Part shown: in pieces, positions 1 through 10,103 of the stretch
Position numbering within the stretch: the stretch's first letter is position 1
Layout of the letters: every line of letters starts with the position of its first letter
Origin: Parapedobacter tibetensis
GTDB lineage: Bacteria; Bacteroidota; Bacteroidia; Sphingobacteriales; Sphingobacteriaceae
DNA length: 64,000 nt
Reading direction: 5' to 3'
NCBI RefSeq assembly: GCF_024643205.1
Contig: NZ_JAMKQJ010000013.1
Span: forward strand, 62,001 to 126,000
The notes under the pieces: model-generated
Database searches by the model: none
What the model saw: the letters and a program-made list of their open reading frames with translations, nothing else
What the model was told of the DNA's origin: nothing
Program-made: the position numbers and the translations under genes

Positions 1-2231
1 TGCGGATGCCGGTCGAAATCATGTTGGTTTCCATTAACGATAACTTCGCGGTGTTTTCCAGCAGGTAATTGAAGAATTGCGGTAGCACCTTCGGGTACCG
101 TGAGCTCCATATTGAGTGTATCTTGATTTCGATTAAAACTTGCTTTAATCATCCCCCGAACACTTGCCACCGCTGCTGAAGCCTGCGTGATCGCCCCTAG
201 CTGCGGAGCCACGAGGAATGTCTTATATCCTGGCTCCAAAGGCCTTATACCACATAAATAGCTCGATAAGATCGTCAGCCCTCCTCCACTCCATGCATGG
301 TTGACCGTTCCACCGCCAAATCCCTCTCCGCCGATGCCCCAACCTTCAAACAATGTGCTGAAGTACTCGTTATTGACCATCATGGAGAAGCGTTTTTCAT
401 GGCGGACATTGGCTTCTTCCGGAAAACCCATCTGGTACATGGCCTCATAAACATATTTTTCCATATAGGGGCTGGCATGCTCCTCCGTTGCGAAAACGTC
501 CATGATTGCCGGAGATTTACTGGAATCCGCCACACCAGAAACCACTGCCAATGCATGCACCCGGTCATCCGTCTTACCTGTATATTGTGGATCCCGGTAT
601 GCCTTCCCATTCCAAAATCGCTGATTGAAGGAATGGGCAAACAACCGCATGGCTTGGGCATGTTTTGCCTCATCTTCCTGCAGCCCCAATTCGCCGGCCA
701 TCAATTGGCTTCCTTTCAACGCCAGGTAATACCATAGGTTAAAAATGGGAAGCATATCCTTGTTGTCACCCCAGTCGCCCCAAAGCCAACCTCCCTCCCT
801 TATCTTCACCAGTCCACTTTCCTCTTTTTCCCATAGCGCTAAGTAGCGCTGTATGGCCGGATATAGGTCCTCCAAGGCCTGCAAATCACCCGTATGGAGA
901 TAGTATGTCCATATTCCATAATAGCCGATGCTGGCCAACACTTGGTCCGGCAGTTCTTTGTCCCAATTACCTGCTGGCACTGGGGCATATAGGCTGCTGT
1001 CTTCCCGCTGCCATCCAATCAATTCATATAACCACTTGCGCGCCAAGGCATGTGAAGCGGTATCCAAGGCATAAAAGGCCTCTTCGGCTTCTAACACCGC
1101 ATCACCGGTCCATTGTGCACGCTCCCTATCCGGGCAGTCCATATACGTGTCGCGCATGGTAATATATAGCGTCCGTCGAGCCTTTTCCCATAGTTTATTC
1201 AAGAAGTCGTCACTTGATGAAAAACTTCCTGCAAATTCGGTATCATAGCCTGTCTCTCTATATTTTAGATCCAGCACTTCCACGCCTTCTGGGATGATGT
1301 AGTACATCCAATGGCCATTCAGCCATCCCAGGCTTTCATATTCCTGAACACCTTCCTTGGTAATGTACTCCGCACGAATATTGTCGTCAGATCCATTATA
1401 ATGAACATAATTATCGGTCATCATCACGATTTTTTGCCCAGCCCGTGCCTTTACTCGGAGGTAAGGGGTGAATTGGGCATTATACGGCAATTGACATAGG
1501 ATGGTGTCTCCACGTTGCTGATAGGTTTTAAGATTACCTACGTAGTTTTTTAATCCGAAATCCTTCCATAACGGAATCGGACGTCGTACAAGCTTATTCC
1601 AAGGCAATATGCCTGCGCTGCCGATTTCAATGGCGTTGGGCATCTCCTCCATTTGATTGGGGTCTTTCCAGTCCGCCTGCTCCAGCCGAGCATCATACCC
1701 TATGCTTGATTCAGGTAAGCGATAATTGGGCAACGGCGGTGGTGCAGTTTGGTAAGTCCGCAACGGCTCAGCCCGCCATGAGCTGTCACTCACCAACGAA
1801 ACACCTTCCGCAACGCAATCAAACAACAATCCCGCTTGTCCACTATTCTTATGTGAAAATCCGTCCTTTCCGAAAAACCACAGCTTCACAGCCACGGTAT
1901 TCCGCCCTTTTTGTAGATAAGGGGCAATATCCACCTCATCATAATAGGTATCATACGGGTTAGGGCCTCTTTTCAGCCCGCCTTCAAATACCACCATTTC
2001 GCCATTTACCCATAGCCAATACTTGCTATCTACAGCGATTTTAGCTACCGCTGCCTTAGGCACGTTAGCTATTTCGATGTCCTTGCGAAACGCAAACCAT
2101 GCATTGACTGTGTCCTTTCCGTCTACTGCCGCTATCCATTTGGCTTGCCAAACCTGTCCGTACATTGTTTGGCCGATAAACAATAAAAGCAAGGCAATTA
2201 TACATAATCTGATCATCGTAGTCTTATACAT
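1..2231 (-). CDS. Alpha-L-rhamnosidase (GH78) family protein, 3' end cut by window
   Basis: A single open frame runs on the minus strand from an ATG at 2231 to the left edge (743 codons visible, no stop), so the C-terminus is missing. The N-terminus is a hydrophobic signal peptide; a second ATG at 2216 is an equally good start. An N-terminal carbohydrate-binding-like region is followed by the GH78 hallmark 'YMDCPDRERAQWTGD', the usual acid-bearing loop of this family, then an alpha/alpha-barrel-like stretch and the late motif 'NHAWSGG' with 'GIRPLEPGYKTF'. GH78 enzymes release terminal alpha-L-rhamnose; the signal suggests periplasmic or outer-membrane action. It is divergent from the GH76-like gene at 2423. 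Family assignment is firm, the exact linkage specificity unknown. Confidence 0.85.
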   Translation of the reverse strand, partial: MYKTTMIRLCIIALLLLFIGQTMYGQVWQAKWIAAVDGKDTVNAWFAFRKDIEIANVPKAAVAKIAVDSKYWLWVNGEMVVFEGGLKRGPNPYDTYYDEVDIAPYLQKGRNTVAVKLWFFGKDGFSHKNSGQAGLLFDCVAEGVSLVSDSSWRAEPLRTYQTAPPPLPNYRLPESSIGYDARLEQADWKDPNQMEEMPNAIEIGSAGILPWNKLVRRPIPLWKDFGLKNYVGNLKTYQQRGDTILCQLPYNAQFTPYLRVKARAGQKIVMMTDNYVHYNGSDDNIRAEYITKEGVQEYESLGWLNGHWMYYIIPEGVEVLDLKYRETGYDTEFAGSFSSSDDFLNKLWEKARRTLYITMRDTYMDCPDRERAQWTGDAVLEAEEAFYALDTASHALARKWLYELIGWQREDSSLYAPVPAGNWDKELPDQVLASIGYYGIWTYYLHTGDLQALEDLYPAIQRYLALWEKEESGLVKIREGGWLWGDWGDNKDMLPIFNLWYYLALKGSQLMAGELGLQEDEAKHAQAMRLFAHSFNQRFWNGKAYRDPQYTGKTDDRVHALAVVSGVADSSKSPAIMDVFATEEHASPYMEKYVYEAMYQMGFPEEANVRHEKRFSMMVNNEYFSTLFEGWGIGGEGFGGGTVNHAWSGGGLTILSSYLCGIRPLEPGYKTFLVAPQLGAITQASAAVASVRGMIKASFNRNQDTLNMELTVPEGATAILQLPAGKHREVIVNGNQHDFDRHP

Positions 2232-2422
2232 GGTTTATAATCATACGCAAGATAATAAGAATGACTGAGAGGGGTATCCTGTGCTTACCTGAAGACGTTA
2301 CCTGCATTGTCGCCTACTTTTTAAAACTACTAAAACGATTTATACATATGAAATTGTACATTTGCCTTGATTATAACCACAACATAGCTACAAAATCATA
2401 AACAATAAAAAATATCCAGAAA

Positions 2423-3616
2423 ATGACCCTTTATTATTTATTAGTAAGCATTATACCGGCATTCCTCGTTCGCTGCGATGCCAATAGCGACACGATTCCC
2501 ACCACGGTTGGAGAAGATCTTACGACACCCTATATAGAGGCCGATATCTCGGAAGCCTATGAAGCGTTCAACCGGCACCTACTCCATCCTGAACGAAAGC
2601 TATATATGCGCGATACGGAAGCGCAAACAGCGGTGGGCGCCATCTGGACACAGGCCATCTATTGGGATATGGCCATGAATGCATTTAAGAAAACCAATTC
2701 GGGAGCACATAAGCAATTAATCACGGATATTTATCAAGGCAATCATGACCATTATGACCGGTTCAATTGGGATAATGGCAAGGTATGGTTCATTTATGAC
2801 GACATCATGTGGTGGGTCATTTCGCTGGCCAGAGGTTACGAGCTTACGAAAAACGAAGACTACCTCAGGCTATCCGAGAGCGGCTTTGAACGGGTTTGGT
2901 CCGGCTCTCCTGTGGTGGGCGACGGTGGATCCTATGATTCTGTTGAGGGCGGGATGTATTGGCAATGGAACCAACGCAATCCCAGCCAGCCGAAAGATGG
3001 CGGTGGCAAGATGGCCTGCATCAATTATCCTACCGTTATCGCCGCCATGACCTTATATAAGGTCACCAAGAATTCCGATTACTTCTTGAAGGCCAAGAAA
3101 ATCTATGCATGGGCATCTGAAAATCTCTTTGATAAGCAGCTCGGTGCGGTGGCCGATTCAAAGCACGGTTCCAATACGCCAAATTGGAAGACGCACGTAT
3201 ACAACCAGGCTACATGCATCGGCGCGGCGGTCATGCTTTATGAAGAGACCAAGGAACAGCGCTATTTGGATGAAGCCGTTCTCGCTGCAGACTATACCTT
3301 TCACACCATGTCCGGAGATATGCAGTTGCTACCCTATGAAGGTGGGGAGGAACAAGGGATCTACACTGCGATTTTTGCACAATACATTATCCGTCTGATT
3401 GAAGATTGCGATAAACCAGCATACCTGCCGTGGCTCCGCCGTACGATCAATTACGGCTGGCATTACCGCGACAAGACAAGGGGACTTATGGGCAAAAATT
3501 ACACCAAGCAAGTGGAGTCCACTGATGTGGTCAGTTGTTACGATGCGTCTGGGATTCCCGCACTCATGTTGGTCTGCCCACCATTATCAGGCGCAAATGA
3601 GGCAGTGGATAGATAA
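2423..3616 (+). CDS. GH76 alpha-1,6-mannanase-like glycoside hydrolase
   Basis: A 397-residue protein with a short hydrophobic N-terminus ending near Cys18, so possibly a lipoprotein although the lipobox is not classical. The GH76 catalytic signature of two adjacent aspartates is visible as 'YDDIMWWVISLARGYELT' (Asp126-Asp127). The rest has the family's alternating helices and Trp-rich motifs ('GGMYWQW', 'YNQATCIGAAVMLYEET'). GH76 enzymes are endo-alpha-1,6-mannanases acting on mannan backbones such as yeast cell wall; related Bacteroidota members are often uncharacterised, so the substrate here is not certain. A small lipoprotein gene follows in the same direction after 67 bp. Confidence 0.8.
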   Translation: MTLYYLLVSIIPAFLVRCDANSDTIPTTVGEDLTTPYIEADISEAYEAFNRHLLHPERKLYMRDTEAQTAVGAIWTQAIYWDMAMNAFKKTNSGAHKQLITDIYQGNHDHYDRFNWDNGKVWFIYDDIMWWVISLARGYELTKNEDYLRLSESGFERVWSGSPVVGDGGSYDSVEGGMYWQWNQRNPSQPKDGGGKMACINYPTVIAAMTLYKVTKNSDYFLKAKKIYAWASENLFDKQLGAVADSKHGSNTPNWKTHVYNQATCIGAAVMLYEETKEQRYLDEAVLAADYTFHTMSGDMQLLPYEGGEEQGIYTAIFAQYIIRLIEDCDKPAYLPWLRRTINYGWHYRDKTRGLMGKNYTKQVESTDVVSCYDASGIPALMLVCPPLSGANEAVDR

Positions 3617-3683
3617 ACAAAACCATTGGTTATGTCTGTTGTTATTTCGTATAGGGAACAGTTAACCATATAAATAATTAATC

Positions 3684-4007
3684 ATGAAAACATTAAGAAT
3701 AATCGCCTTCGTAACTGCAGCTGTCTTTTTCTTGCTGCAATCTTGTGGTGAGAACAAAGGAACCGATTTGGTTGAATCAGGCACCTATGAGGGCGTCGTT
3801 GAAAAAGTCGTGTCGGAACAACGGGAAATATACGTACGCACGGCCGACAATAAATTGTTGGAGCTATATTTTACGGATGAGACCGTCCTCACAGGATCAG
3901 ATGACATCCCAATAGAATTTGATGCGCTGAGTAAAGGTGGAAAAGTGGAAGTGCAGGTGGAGAATACGGGCGACCAACTGGAGCCCATCGCGGTAAAAAT
4001 CTTATAG
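3684..4007 (+). CDS. Small lipoprotein of unknown function
   Basis: A 107-residue protein with a clear signal peptide and lipobox ('FFLLQSCGEN', Cys at about residue 21). The mature part is a short beta-rich, acidic domain without a family I recognise. It lies 67 bp after the GH76-like gene on the same strand, so the two may be co-transcribed, and ends 42 bp before the convergent GH78 gene. It is likely anchored in the inner or outer membrane facing the periplasm. Its function cannot be deduced from the sequence. Confidence 0.7.
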   Translation: MKTLRIIAFVTAAVFFLLQSCGENKGTDLVESGTYEGVVEKVVSEQREIYVRTADNKLLELYFTDETVLTGSDDIPIEFDALSKGGKVEVQVENTGDQLEPIAVKIL

Positions 4008-4049
4008 CTAAACGGCAACAAGGCATGGGCAGGTCCGTGCGAATAACAT

Positions 4050-6329
4050 TCACTTCATGACTTCGATATCATAGGTTCCACTGCCCATTGCTGATAACCG
4101 GATGAATCCATGATCTAGCTCAAAATCAACCTTTCTTCCATTAACAGTCACTTGTGGATTGGGAATGGCTTGAACAGGGATTTCAATGTAGGCTTGCGTA
4201 TTAGGCGGTATGGTCAGGTGCATGGAATAGGTACCTTGTCCTTGCCGACACGATAGGTCGACAGATCCTTTAAGGGTAGGTACTTTGATGGTTGCCCATT
4301 CCAATGAGCCGATCTGCGGTCTCACCCGGAATGTTCTCCAGCCCGGTTCCAATGGCTCCACACCCATCAATTTCCGCGGAATAGCATTGGCCGGTACCGC
4401 ACCCCATGCATGGTTCCAATCTTGGTTGGGCTTATATTTGTTGTCCCAAGCTTCCATTGTAATGGTACTTCCAGCACGGATCATGTTGTACCAACTTCGG
4501 TCGCCCTGCGAAGTGAGCAAAGACAACCCATAATTGGCGTCACCTGCTGTATAAGTGGCATCCAGCAGGAACTGGCTACCATACACACTGCAAGCCACCC
4601 CCCTTGAACGGATAAAATCCATTACATGGCGGGTTTCTTTTTCCGGAACCAACCCAAATGCCAGCGCCATCATATTCGTATGCAGCGATGCATGGTCCGT
4701 ATCAATTCCATCGCGAAATACGCGCTTACGTTTATCCCATAGCAGCGATTGGAATGCCTTATACGTTTCATCCGCTTTTATGGAAAAATGGGCGGCATCG
4801 TCATGGTTTCCTAAAGCTACAGCCAGCTTCTCCATATCCCTAAGTGCCTTGTAATGGAAAGCGTTGACCACAGCATTATAGGTGGTAAACACAAACCCAT
4901 CGGTTTCTCCGTTGCCCACCATGCCGAAGCCCCCCGTATGGGGCCAATCCACAATATCCCGCAGCGCATCTCCTTGAAAATGGATGGCTTGCATCAGTTG
5001 CTTATTTTGCTTCTCGGTTTTTGTGCTGATGAGGCCATTATTCTCCCTTAATGGCAACAGCAATTTGGCTTTCAGGTCTTCATAGTAATGTCGTGCTGAG
5101 CGAATGTCACCTGTATACAAGTAATCATGATAAGCCATGAGTACAGATTGTAAAATCCATTCCGTGGGCCAAGTGGCATGGTGGAGCAGGTATTCATGCG
5201 AACGGCGAGCCATGCTATATTCCTTGTCTACACCATAATGGCAAAGCTGGTTGATATAAGCATCCGCCTCATAAGGGATTCGTTCGCGATCGCCATCTAC
5301 ATAGATACCAGCAAAGGACGTGGCTTTGATACTATACTTGCACAATTCCCACACAGCGTTCAATATCGAATCCGAGCTTTCAAAATCAGATGCGAAGTCG
5401 TCAAAAGGATAATGCACAGTGGAACGGACGAAATCATCCTTTTTCAATTCGCCTACATGGCCAGTTACTTCACCATAGCGAAAAGGCATCACTTCGCCAA
5501 TATAATCGGGCATTTTGATGGCTTGTGGACCCGTATTACGTTGGTTAGGACTCAATTGCAATCGGTAGGTATGTCGTCCACGCATCAAGGGCACTTGGTA
5601 TTTGGCATAACGAATGGTTCCACCGGGATCACGGTTAATGCTGCCATCCGGATTTACAGCCTCCCCCAACCTCACGGTTATGGTGTCCCCGTCTTTCGAA
5701 GCAGCCAGCGTCAAGCGGAGCTGGCCGAATGAAGCCTTGCCAAAATCAATCCGCACCACATCGTCAACCTTGGTCAGCGATTTGGGCATTTCATCGGTTT
5801 TCTGCAACGGGTAAGCGGAGGTGTTGTAGTCGCTCAAGCTATCGGCTGTCCAAAAATTAGAAATCGCCGACCAGGACGATGGCCTACCTTGATCGTCCCA
5901 CACCATCACTTGCCAGAAGTAATTGGAATTGGTCTCCAATGGAATACCCTGATATAATACCGTGGTGGATTCTTCAGACTCCATTTTGCCGGAATCCCAA
6001 ATGCCCCCGACACCCTTGGTAAGGCTATCGCGATTTTGGGATACCATTATCCGATAGGCCGATTGCATTATCCCCATACGAGCGCCCGACAATTCCCAGC
6101 CAAACGCAGGTTGGGTATTGGCTATTAATACCCGTTGCCCCGTTCCAATAGCATAACCGCCAACGGGATAACCGTTTACCATCTGGAGCGCAGGGTATTG
6201 TAGATGGTCTACTTTGAGGTGGTGTACTTGGACATCTTGAGCCTGTAAGGTCATACCAACCACACTCAAACCGCACAAAATGGCAAGGCATAAAACCCAT
6301 TTTATGGGACATTTCCTAGGTTTAAACAT
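4050..6329 (-). CDS. Secreted alpha-L-rhamnosidase (GH78), downstream of ebo operon
   Basis: A 759-residue protein beginning with a signal peptide ('CLAILCGLSVVGMTLQAQ'). The N-terminal part is a beta-sandwich region, and the GH78 six-hairpin catalytic core carries 'YVDGDRERIPYEADAYINQ', the subfamily version of the family's DxxxRxE acid loop. The late motif 'DWNHAWGAVPANAIPRKLMG' and a C-terminal beta domain ending in 'GSGTYDIEVMK' complete the architecture. The ATG is only 18 bp after the stop of eboF, with no terminator-like hairpin between them, so it is probably expressed with the ebo genes. That a rhamnosidase rides on this operon is unusual and could mean the exported metabolite is rhamnosylated, or simply fortuitous read-through. 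Confidence 0.87.
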   Translation of the reverse strand: MFKPRKCPIKWVLCLAILCGLSVVGMTLQAQDVQVHHLKVDHLQYPALQMVNGYPVGGYAIGTGQRVLIANTQPAFGWELSGARMGIMQSAYRIMVSQNRDSLTKGVGGIWDSGKMESEESTTVLYQGIPLETNSNYFWQVMVWDDQGRPSSWSAISNFWTADSLSDYNTSAYPLQKTDEMPKSLTKVDDVVRIDFGKASFGQLRLTLAASKDGDTITVRLGEAVNPDGSINRDPGGTIRYAKYQVPLMRGRHTYRLQLSPNQRNTGPQAIKMPDYIGEVMPFRYGEVTGHVGELKKDDFVRSTVHYPFDDFASDFESSDSILNAVWELCKYSIKATSFAGIYVDGDRERIPYEADAYINQLCHYGVDKEYSMARRSHEYLLHHATWPTEWILQSVLMAYHDYLYTGDIRSARHYYEDLKAKLLLPLRENNGLISTKTEKQNKQLMQAIHFQGDALRDIVDWPHTGGFGMVGNGETDGFVFTTYNAVVNAFHYKALRDMEKLAVALGNHDDAAHFSIKADETYKAFQSLLWDKRKRVFRDGIDTDHASLHTNMMALAFGLVPEKETRHVMDFIRSRGVACSVYGSQFLLDATYTAGDANYGLSLLTSQGDRSWYNMIRAGSTITMEAWDNKYKPNQDWNHAWGAVPANAIPRKLMGVEPLEPGWRTFRVRPQIGSLEWATIKVPTLKGSVDLSCRQGQGTYSMHLTIPPNTQAYIEIPVQAIPNPQVTVNGRKVDFELDHGFIRLSAMGSGTYDIEVMK

Positions 6330-6347
6330 ACGAAAGCTTTTTACTGG

Positions 6348-7700
6348 TTATCCAAAAATACTGTTCAATATCATGTCTTTAATAGCCACCGGTTCCACCA
6401 AAACTTCCCCTTGTTTTTCTCGTGTTATCAAAACTGGGTAATAGGCTTCCGGTATGTTGATTGCGCCATGCGACCCCTTGACCAACGTAGCATCCAATGG
6501 TATAACATCCATCACATACCGAAACCCTAGTTTCTTCCTGAGTAATTTGTACGCTGCACGGGGTTTGGAGGTCATGAACATTTCCACGGGATCATAACCT
6601 GGTTTCTTGTGGATATCCACAACCGTTGCATAATCAGGTGCAAGCTTATCGTCCAACCAGAAATAATAGGTAAACCAACTGTCGGGTTTCGCAATAGCCA
6701 CAATGTCTCCAGCCCGTTCATGATCGAGGTGGTATTGCTTTTTGCCCTCGCCATCCAATAAAAGATCTACTCCTTCCTCGGCGGCCAACAGCTTCATTAC
6801 TTGCGCTTTTATGGATTCGTCTTTCGTATAGATATGTGCAATTTGGTGGTCGGATACAGCAAATGCTTGGGATGCCCCCGCATCCAGCAATTCCAGACCT
6901 CGCTCTATGCGAATGCTGATGAGACCAGCGCTGCGCAATATCCGGTTGATGTGTATGGGGCGGGACACGGGCACAATCCCGTACTCCGATAGCAGGATAA
7001 CGTTTGCCCCGCGTTGCTCGTAAAACTCGACCAGTCTTTCCAATAAGGCATCGATCTCCAGCACTTCTTTGCCGATTTTCTTCACATCCGGACCAAACTT
7101 CTGCTGGCAATAATCCAGGTGTGGCAAATAGACCAAACTAAGGGTGGGGTTATATTTTTCTTCCACGTACATAGACGCCGCTGCAATCCATTCCGAAGAA
7201 GCGATATTGGCCCCAGGCCCCCAAAAACTGAACAGCGGAAACTGCCCGAGTTCACGTTGCAATTCATCCCGCAACTCAGCGGGATGGGAATAACAATCGG
7301 GCATTTTGCGGCCATCTGCCAAATAATTCGGCCGCGGGGTCACCGAATAATCTACCGAGGAATACATATTATACCACCAAAACAACTGGGCGCAGGTAAA
7401 ATTAGGATCCATGCGCTTGGCTGTATCCCACACGGATTCCCCTTGCACCAGCTTATTGGACTGCTTCCAAAACTTCACTTCGCAATCTACGCGGTCATAC
7501 CAGCCATTCCCGACAATGCCGTGTTGTGATGGCCACAAGCCCGTGAGGTAAGTAGACTGCATCGAAGTGGTAACCGCCGGTAGGTGGGGTTTTATATGGC
7601 TTAGGTGGGCATTCCGCAAGTATTTCTTCAAAAAAGGGGTATGTTCGCCAACCAAAGCGGAAGACAGTCCCACAACATCGATTACAATCGTTTTTCTCAT
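6348..7700 (-). CDS. eboF: EboF-like alkaline phosphatase/nucleotide pyrophosphatase superfamily protein
   Basis: The chosen ATG at 7700 opens with 'MRKTIVIDVVGL', in which Asp8 would be a metal ligand of the type I phosphodiesterase/alkaline phosphatase fold; an upstream ATG at 7727 would overlap eboE. The nucleophile region is 'LPAVTTSMQSTYLTG' (Thr/Ser), and later metal-ligand motifs are 'HLDYCQQKFG', 'LLSEYGI' and 'GSHGAI'. Length (about 450 residues) fits the family. There is no signal peptide, so it is cytoplasmic. It is the last ebo gene, 1 bp after eboE. The ebo cluster is known from cyanobacteria, where it is needed to move the scytonemin precursor to the periplasm; the chemical role of this hydrolase is not established. 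Confidence 0.85.
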   Translation of the reverse strand: MRKTIVIDVVGLSSALVGEHTPFLKKYLRNAHLSHIKPHLPAVTTSMQSTYLTGLWPSQHGIVGNGWYDRVDCEVKFWKQSNKLVQGESVWDTAKRMDPNFTCAQLFWWYNMYSSVDYSVTPRPNYLADGRKMPDCYSHPAELRDELQRELGQFPLFSFWGPGANIASSEWIAAASMYVEEKYNPTLSLVYLPHLDYCQQKFGPDVKKIGKEVLEIDALLERLVEFYEQRGANVILLSEYGIVPVSRPIHINRILRSAGLISIRIERGLELLDAGASQAFAVSDHQIAHIYTKDESIKAQVMKLLAAEEGVDLLLDGEGKKQYHLDHERAGDIVAIAKPDSWFTYYFWLDDKLAPDYATVVDIHKKPGYDPVEMFMTSKPRAAYKLLRKKLGFRYVMDVIPLDATLVKGSHGAINIPEAYYPVLITREKQGEVLVEPVAIKDMILNSIFG

Positions 7701-7701
7701 C

Positions 7702-8922
7702 TCAATGTTGTTCAGCAAATTGATCAAGCACCCATCGTAGTTCGCGCAAGATGGAATCGGCTATAGGCAACTGCAGGTGTTCCGGTAAAACACCCCAGGT
7801 ATAGGTTTCCACTTCGAGATGGCTGGTCAACCGGTTATCGTTATGGATATCCAGCAGTTGTATGATGTCTGACTGCGTTGACTGCAACTTACCTAAATCC
7901 GCTAAAAATATGGGCACATGGAAATGCGAGCGCCACTCCGTCACCTGTTCATCAAAAAGGGCGGATTGCGCATCTGGCAAATCCTTGAAGCGAATAAGCT
8001 GTCCGTTTTGCCATTTTGCAATGACCTGATGCAAATAAGTGGGTTCATCAAACGCCATAAATGCATCGCCGATTGCTTGTCTGGCTGCGGTGTCGGTCGG
8101 CATTGCAGCCTTGATGGCTGCGCTGATCTGAAATTTCCCGATTTGTATACCATGCCTGGTCAATGTTTCGACCACGTCCTGGTGTTGCTCGTAGCCCAAT
8201 GCAAAATGACAGACATCATAGCAAAGCCGGATATGGTGCTTGATCGCCTGCTCCGCTTCGGCCGGTGTGAATCCAGGCTCTTTCGATAGTATCGCTACTC
8301 CCTCCGGCACCAGTTCCTCCTCATACCAGGTGACAAATTCCTCACCGCTTTCCAGCACGCCATCCGGCTCGGGTTCAATATCGAGGTGCAAGGTCTTTCC
8401 CTGCTCTTGTTGTATTCTGATGAGATGCTGAACCACATCTACCACCTGTTGCGTAGCCCGCTTGCGCATGGCTGTCCACGTATGCTCGGCATCGTTATAC
8501 CAATGCCTGTAGGCCAGGGGCGAGGTGGATATACCGCCCTCCAACCCATCGGGAACCAATTGGGCAAGGATATCAAACATCCGTTTGGTATACTGGAGCC
8601 GATCAGCAGTTGTCCAGTCCGGCGTATGCACATGTGCTTTCACCACGTGGTCATGGAAAGCCCCGAAAGGGAACCCATTCATCGTAAACACATAGGCATC
8701 CTTGTCGGCAAGCCAGTCCTTGAATACAGCCAGCTCCTTATCATCCATCAAAGCTTTGCTTGCCAAATCGGAGAGGCGCAGCCCGATTCCCATCGGACGC
8801 TGCGGTGAGACCGCATTTTTTATCGTTGGGAAATGGGTCTTCAACAACCTAAAGTGGTCATCCCATTTTTCCCCGCCGTGGATATTGGTGCAATATGTGA
8901 GGTGTCCGTGTGTGGTAAACAT
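7702..8922 (-). CDS. eboE: EboE-like metabolite traffic protein (xylose isomerase-like TIM barrel)
   Basis: A 406-residue protein starting 'MFTTHGHLTYCTNIHGGEKW', the very conserved N-terminus of the EboE family. The body is a xylose-isomerase-like TIM barrel with candidate metal or acid ligands in 'LDIEPEPDGVLES' and 'CYDVCHFALGYE', and a C-terminal 'HLEVETYTWGVLP' box, also family-typical. No signal peptide is present. The stop of eboD lies 1 bp upstream of its ATG and its own stop is 1 bp before eboF, so it is embedded in a tightly packed operon. The reaction is unknown; the family name rests on genetics in scytonemin-producing cyanobacteria. Confidence 0.88.
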   Translation of the reverse strand: MFTTHGHLTYCTNIHGGEKWDDHFRLLKTHFPTIKNAVSPQRPMGIGLRLSDLASKALMDDKELAVFKDWLADKDAYVFTMNGFPFGAFHDHVVKAHVHTPDWTTADRLQYTKRMFDILAQLVPDGLEGGISTSPLAYRHWYNDAEHTWTAMRKRATQQVVDVVQHLIRIQQEQGKTLHLDIEPEPDGVLESGEEFVTWYEEELVPEGVAILSKEPGFTPAEAEQAIKHHIRLCYDVCHFALGYEQHQDVVETLTRHGIQIGKFQISAAIKAAMPTDTAARQAIGDAFMAFDEPTYLHQVIAKWQNGQLIRFKDLPDAQSALFDEQVTEWRSHFHVPIFLADLGKLQSTQSDIIQLLDIHNDNRLTSHLEVETYTWGVLPEHLQLPIADSILRELRWVLDQFAEQH

Positions 8923-8923
8923 G

Positions 8924-10090
8924 TCAGCTGTGAATTGCTACCCGGTGCTGCAGGGCCGTGGCGGCCTGCAGGATCAGTTCGTTGTCCAATGCATTTACTT
9001 CAATCCCCTTGCCAATCACTTCAAGCAACATGATGGTCAGCCGACCACCCAGATGCTCCCTGAATTCCTCCAGACCGGCAAGCAGGGGATGCTGCTGATC
9101 GTTGCCGGATTCCAAAAGTGGATGGAAGACGGGCAAGCCTAGTGCCTGCAATACGTCTATGATGCGCTCGGCATCTGCTTGTGGCAGCAAACCAGCCAAC
9201 GACGAATACACGCTATCCAAGGCAATGCCGATGGCAACGGCCTCGCCGTGTATGACTTCAAAGGCCGAAAGCTGCTCCAGTTTATGTGCGCTCCAATGGC
9301 CAAAATCCAAAGGCCTGGACGACCCGAATTCAAATGGATCCGCACCTGCGATGTGTTGCAAATGCAGCTCGGCACACCGATAAATCAGGTATTCCATCGC
9401 CACCATATCGCGGTTATGGAGCTGGAACGTATGCCCTGCTATCCATTCAAAGAAATCAGCATCTTTAATCAGGGCCACCTTTATAGCCTCCGATATCCCG
9501 GCCAGCCATTGGCGATGCGATAAGCTCTGCAAGAAGGAGCGATCATTGAATACGGCAACCGGTGGGCTGAACGTTCCGATGAAGTTTTTCTTCCCCTGGT
9601 AGTTGATACCGTTTTTTACACCCATGCCAGAGTCGTTTTGGGAGAGGACGGTAGTCGGCACTCGGATGTGCCTGATACCCCTGTGCGCAATCGTGGTGGC
9701 GTAGCCCACGGCATCCAGTACGGCCCCACCCCCAATGGCCATTATGTAGGAGTGGCGGTCGATGCCATGCCGATCCACGGCATCCACGATACGATCTACC
9801 ACGGCATGGTCATTTTTCGCGGCTTCACCCCCCGGCACCACCATCACCTCATCGATGAGTGAAACACACGGAAATCCCCTGAAATACGCGGTTATCCGTT
9901 CTATCAGCTCATCGTGGTGCGCCGCTACACCCTCGTCGATTACAACCAATAACTTGGGCGCCGCATCGATGGCCTGGTTATCAAAAAATTGCGCCAGTAG
10001 TCGGTTATCCACGGCAAACAAATCCGCTGTAAAGTGTACGTCGTATTGGTATGTAACTGTAAATGATTGCCTAATCGATGTCTTGATCAT
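8924..10090 (-). CDS. eboD: EboD, 3-dehydroquinate synthase-like protein
   Basis: Start chosen at the ATG at 10090 ('MIKTSIRQSFTVTYQY'); an upstream ATG at 10165 would overlap eboC by about 60 bp. The protein has the dehydroquinate-synthase/sugar-phosphate-cyclase Rossmann motif 'IMAIGGGAVLDAVGYAT', the 'RVPTTVLSQNDSGMGVKNG' active-site loop and a C-terminal metal domain with 'HGEAVAIG', giving Glu and His zinc-ligand candidates. Family members cyclise heptulose phosphates; EboD is a diverged branch whose substrate is unknown, and it is not the housekeeping AroB, judging by its genomic setting. It is the fourth gene of the ebo operon. Confidence 0.88.
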   Translation of the reverse strand: MIKTSIRQSFTVTYQYDVHFTADLFAVDNRLLAQFFDNQAIDAAPKLLVVIDEGVAAHHDELIERITAYFRGFPCVSLIDEVMVVPGGEAAKNDHAVVDRIVDAVDRHGIDRHSYIMAIGGGAVLDAVGYATTIAHRGIRHIRVPTTVLSQNDSGMGVKNGINYQGKKNFIGTFSPPVAVFNDRSFLQSLSHRQWLAGISEAIKVALIKDADFFEWIAGHTFQLHNRDMVAMEYLIYRCAELHLQHIAGADPFEFGSSRPLDFGHWSAHKLEQLSAFEVIHGEAVAIGIALDSVYSSLAGLLPQADAERIIDVLQALGLPVFHPLLESGNDQQHPLLAGLEEFREHLGGRLTIMLLEVIGKGIEVNALDNELILQAATALQHRVAIHS

Positions 10091-10103
10091 GTAAAAAGAA
10101 TTG

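Noticed and set aside
5178..5732. Plus-strand 184-codon open frame opposite the GH78 gene
   Set aside because: It lies fully antisense to a well-supported GH78 gene and resembles no family.
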